NCBI GenBank assembly: GCA_030740135.1
Contig: JASLXW010000159.1
Location: 1 to 8,291 of the forward strand
DNA length: 8,291 nucleotides
Direction of reading: 5' to 3'
DNA from: Nitrospinota bacterium
GTDB lineage: Bacteria; UBA8248; JACPRG01
The notes under the pieces were generated by a model, which made no database searches, was not told the origin of the DNA, and saw nothing but the letters and a program-made list of their open reading frames with translations. Made by a program: the position numbers and the translations under genes. Below, in pieces: positions 7,059-8,291 of the stretch (positions are counted from its first letter, which is position 1; each line of letters opens with the position of its first letter).

Positions 7059-7087
7059 ATTATAAGCATCCGAATCCCTTCGAACAA
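7059..7087 (-). promoter_or_regulatory. Candidate sigma70-type promoter of the por-nfn operon
   Basis: Reading the minus strand, TTGTTC (7087-7082) is followed after exactly 17 nt by a perfect TATAAT (7064-7059). Transcription would start near 7052, leaving a leader of about 40 nt before the porGD ATG at 7011, with AGGA at 7023-7020 as ribosome binding site. The -35 matches only at TTG. The AT-rich patch stands out in an otherwise GC-rich gap. Confidence 0.55.
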
Positions 7088-7492
7088 GCTGCGCCGGGGA
7101 ACAAATTACCCCGTTTCGGGCCAGCCTCGGGGTGGATTGGAATACCGGCCCCTGCCTCTCCGACCCGGCCTGACCGACGGATCACTCCCGAAGGATGCCG
7201 GACCGGAACACCGCCAGTTCCCCGGTCTTCCAGGGTTGTGCCGTCGTAAAGCATGAGTGCGACGTTTGCCCCGGGCGCGCCACCTTCCCGGGCACGACCT
7301 CGTTGTCTCCGTGCATAGATCGGCGAGACCGTCGCGCAGAAGCGGCACCGCCACGAAAATAGTGCCGCCCGTGAAAAAGCGTCAAGAAATCCCGGCAGTC
7401 AGTTTATGAACGGTTCAGGCCAGGCCCGACAGGGCCACAAAACGCATCCCTGTCAATCCCGGGAAACCGTGTTAAATATCGGATTTCGATGG
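7088..7492. other. Divergent intergenic region, no convincing gene
   Basis: With its flanks, about 550 bp separate the porGD and pseudopilin starts. The longest frames on the minus strand (64-82 residues, within 7060-7385) are rich in Arg, Gly and Pro, overlap each other in different frames, have no clear ribosome binding site and resemble nothing I know, so I do not call them. Two inverted repeats are visible: GCGGCAC/GTGCCGC (7342-7348 and 7362-7368, 13-nt loop) and GACAGGG/CCCTGTC (7428-7434 and 7448-7454, 13-nt loop). A weak minus-strand promoter look-alike, TTGACG-18-TATTTT (7385-7356), overlaps the first dyad and could give the operon a second, long leader. I see no riboswitch, tRNA or insertion-sequence end. 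Confidence 0.4.
7428..7454. promoter_or_regulatory. Inverted repeat upstream of the pseudopilin gene, possible operator
   Basis: GACAGGG (7428-7434) and CCCTGTC (7448-7454) are perfect reverse complements 13 nt apart, about 107 bp before the pseudopilin ATG. The half-site recurs in relaxed form as CCTGACAGG near 7517-7525. The only promoter-like sequence nearby is the extended -10 look-alike TGGTATTGT at 7490-7498, without a good -35. Function is unproven. Confidence 0.25.
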
Positions 7493-7560
7493 TATTGTAA
7501 CATGGTCGGACAAGGCCCTGACAGGACAACCGAAAACGCCGCTGAAAGACGCCTGAAACC

Positions 7561-8291
7561 ATGGGCACACAGATTCATACTGCAGTTTCCAGTCCGCGCA
7601 TGCGTGGCAGCTGGTTCACGCTCATCGAGTTGCTCGTGGTGATTACCATCATCGCTATTCTTGCCTCGCTGCTGCTGCCGGCACTCCATGAAGCCAAGCG
7701 ACGAGCCTATCGGATTGTGTGCATCAACAACCTCAAGCAGACACAGCTTGCAACCCTGATATATGCCGATGACTGGGGCGGCTGGGTGATGCCACAGAAG
7801 AATACCCCTTCGCCAGCGCCGGGATACTTCGGGCACGGATACTTTGGAACGACCGCTCACTCCGTGGCTTGGGCCTTTAACCACAACTCCGACGCAGGCT
7901 ACCTGCGCAGCGGCGGGTACCTGCCAACCCTGGAAAGCCTCTACTGCCCGGCCGAGGATGGCTCGGATCCGTTCGGGTATGGCCGCAGCAGGGAAGAGGA
8001 GATGGCGCGCTGGGGCATCGTGCAGACACCGGATAAAAACTGCGCCGTCTCCTACGAACACACCTTTCGGGTGGTGACGCCAACCGCGGATGAGGGGTGG
8101 AAGCCCGGCACGATCATCAGTGAAAACCCCGAGCACTGGTCCTATTGGGACGGGGACGGAAATGCCACCAGGTCACACGCCGACGGCTACGGTGCGGTCT
8201 ATTACGACGGCAGCGCCAGGTTCATCAGCGACCCATACCTGGAGATCGCGCTCAGCACCGACTGGTACTTTCGGTGGCGCGCCGTGAATTC
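7561..8291 (+). CDS. Type II secretion pseudopilin-like (prepilin N-terminal domain) protein, 3' partial
   Basis: At least 243 residues are open to the window edge; no stop is reached. After an 18-residue leader with basic residues comes [16 protein letters not shown] (19-34), the class III prepilin segment, with the conserved Glu at +5 (E23) and a hydrophobic helix to about residue 42. Then come the group's hallmark C54-INNLKQ (55-60) and YADD (68-71) motifs, two later cysteines (C129, C161) and a C-terminal [16 protein letters not shown] (207-222). That layout is typical of pseudopilin-like G proteins found in many paralogues in Lentisphaerota, Planctomycetota and Verrucomicrobiota; they are thought to be membrane-anchored or assembled through the T2S/T4P machinery. 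Oddly, the residue before the Phe is Trp, not the usual Gly; the nearest Gly is at -3. ATG 7561 is chosen because an in-frame stop at 7543-7545 precludes an upstream start. ATG 7600 is the only close alternative, and neither has a strong ribosome binding site. An antisense frame over 7453-8136 is a shadow. Confidence 0.85.
   Translation, partial: MGTQIHTAVSSPRMRGSWFTLIELLVVITIIAILASLLLPALHEAKRRAYRIVCINNLKQTQLATLIYADDWGGWVMPQKNTPSPAPGYFGHGYFGTTAHSVAWAFNHNSDAGYLRSGGYLPTLESLYCPAEDGSDPFGYGRSREEEMARWGIVQTPDKNCAVSYEHTFRVVTPTADEGWKPGTIISENPEHWSYWDGDGNATRSHADGYGAVYYDGSARFISDPYLEIALSTDWYFRWRAVN

Noticed and set aside
7453..8136. 227-codon minus-strand open frame
   Set aside because: Antisense to the pseudopilin, which has unmistakable motifs but runs off the window edge.
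8286..8291. GAATTC exactly at the window end, suggesting a clone boundary
   Set aside because: Other GAATTC sites occur inside the window (for example 1743 and near 6420) and the start shows none, so it may be chance.

Overview
The window carries one compact redox operon on the minus strand (about 7011 down to 1488). On the plus strand it is flanked by envelope or surface type genes: the end of a collagen-like protein, a small exported coiled-coil repeat protein, and the beginning of a type II pseudopilin. The DNA is GC-rich, with good Shine-Dalgarno sites and tightly packed genes. The pseudopilin belongs to a class ([10 protein letters not shown]-terminus, NNLKQ and YADD motifs, H-x-DGYG...DGSARF C-terminal motif) that is greatly expanded in Lentisphaerota, Kiritimatiellota, Planctomycetota and related PVC bacteria. 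The absence of the usual Gly before the Phe fits Lentisphaera-like members best. With an oxygen-sensitive pyruvate:ferredoxin oxidoreductase and NfnAB, this points to an anaerobic or facultatively anaerobic bacterium, probably of the PVC group. The phylum is an inference with moderate-to-low confidence.

Layout: 1-272 is the 3' end of a collagen-like gene, followed by a perfect 13-bp hairpin (295-326). 327-439 is a short regulatory gap with a promoter candidate and a dyad. 440-1309 encodes a 289-residue exported protein built of alternating 43- and 39-residue units, giving an exact 246-bp super-repeat. 1310-1487 is a convergent intergenic gap with no convincing terminator. 7011 down to 1488 is the operon porGD (gamma-delta fusion), porAB (alpha-beta fusion), nfnA, nfnB. 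Its junctions are a 4-nt GTGA overlap, a 3-nt gap and a 1-nt TGATG overlap. 7012-7560 is a roughly 550-bp divergent intergenic region with a good -10/-35 candidate for the operon and no convincing gene. 7561 to the window end is the pseudopilin, which is cut by the edge.

How the genes work together: PorGD plus PorAB make a full set of pyruvate:ferredoxin oxidoreductase domains, which turn pyruvate and CoA into acetyl-CoA, CO2 and low-potential electrons. NfnAB is the flavin-based bifurcating (or confurcating) NADH-dependent reduced ferredoxin:NADP+ oxidoreductase. Co-transcription with translational coupling suggests that pyruvate oxidation is wired directly to NADPH production, perhaps in one physical complex. 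No separate ferredoxin gene lies in the operon; the only ferredoxin-like domain is the one fused into PorGD. The individual families are known. The points worth a second look are the two-fusion Por architecture coupled to Nfn, and the two-tier repeat protein.
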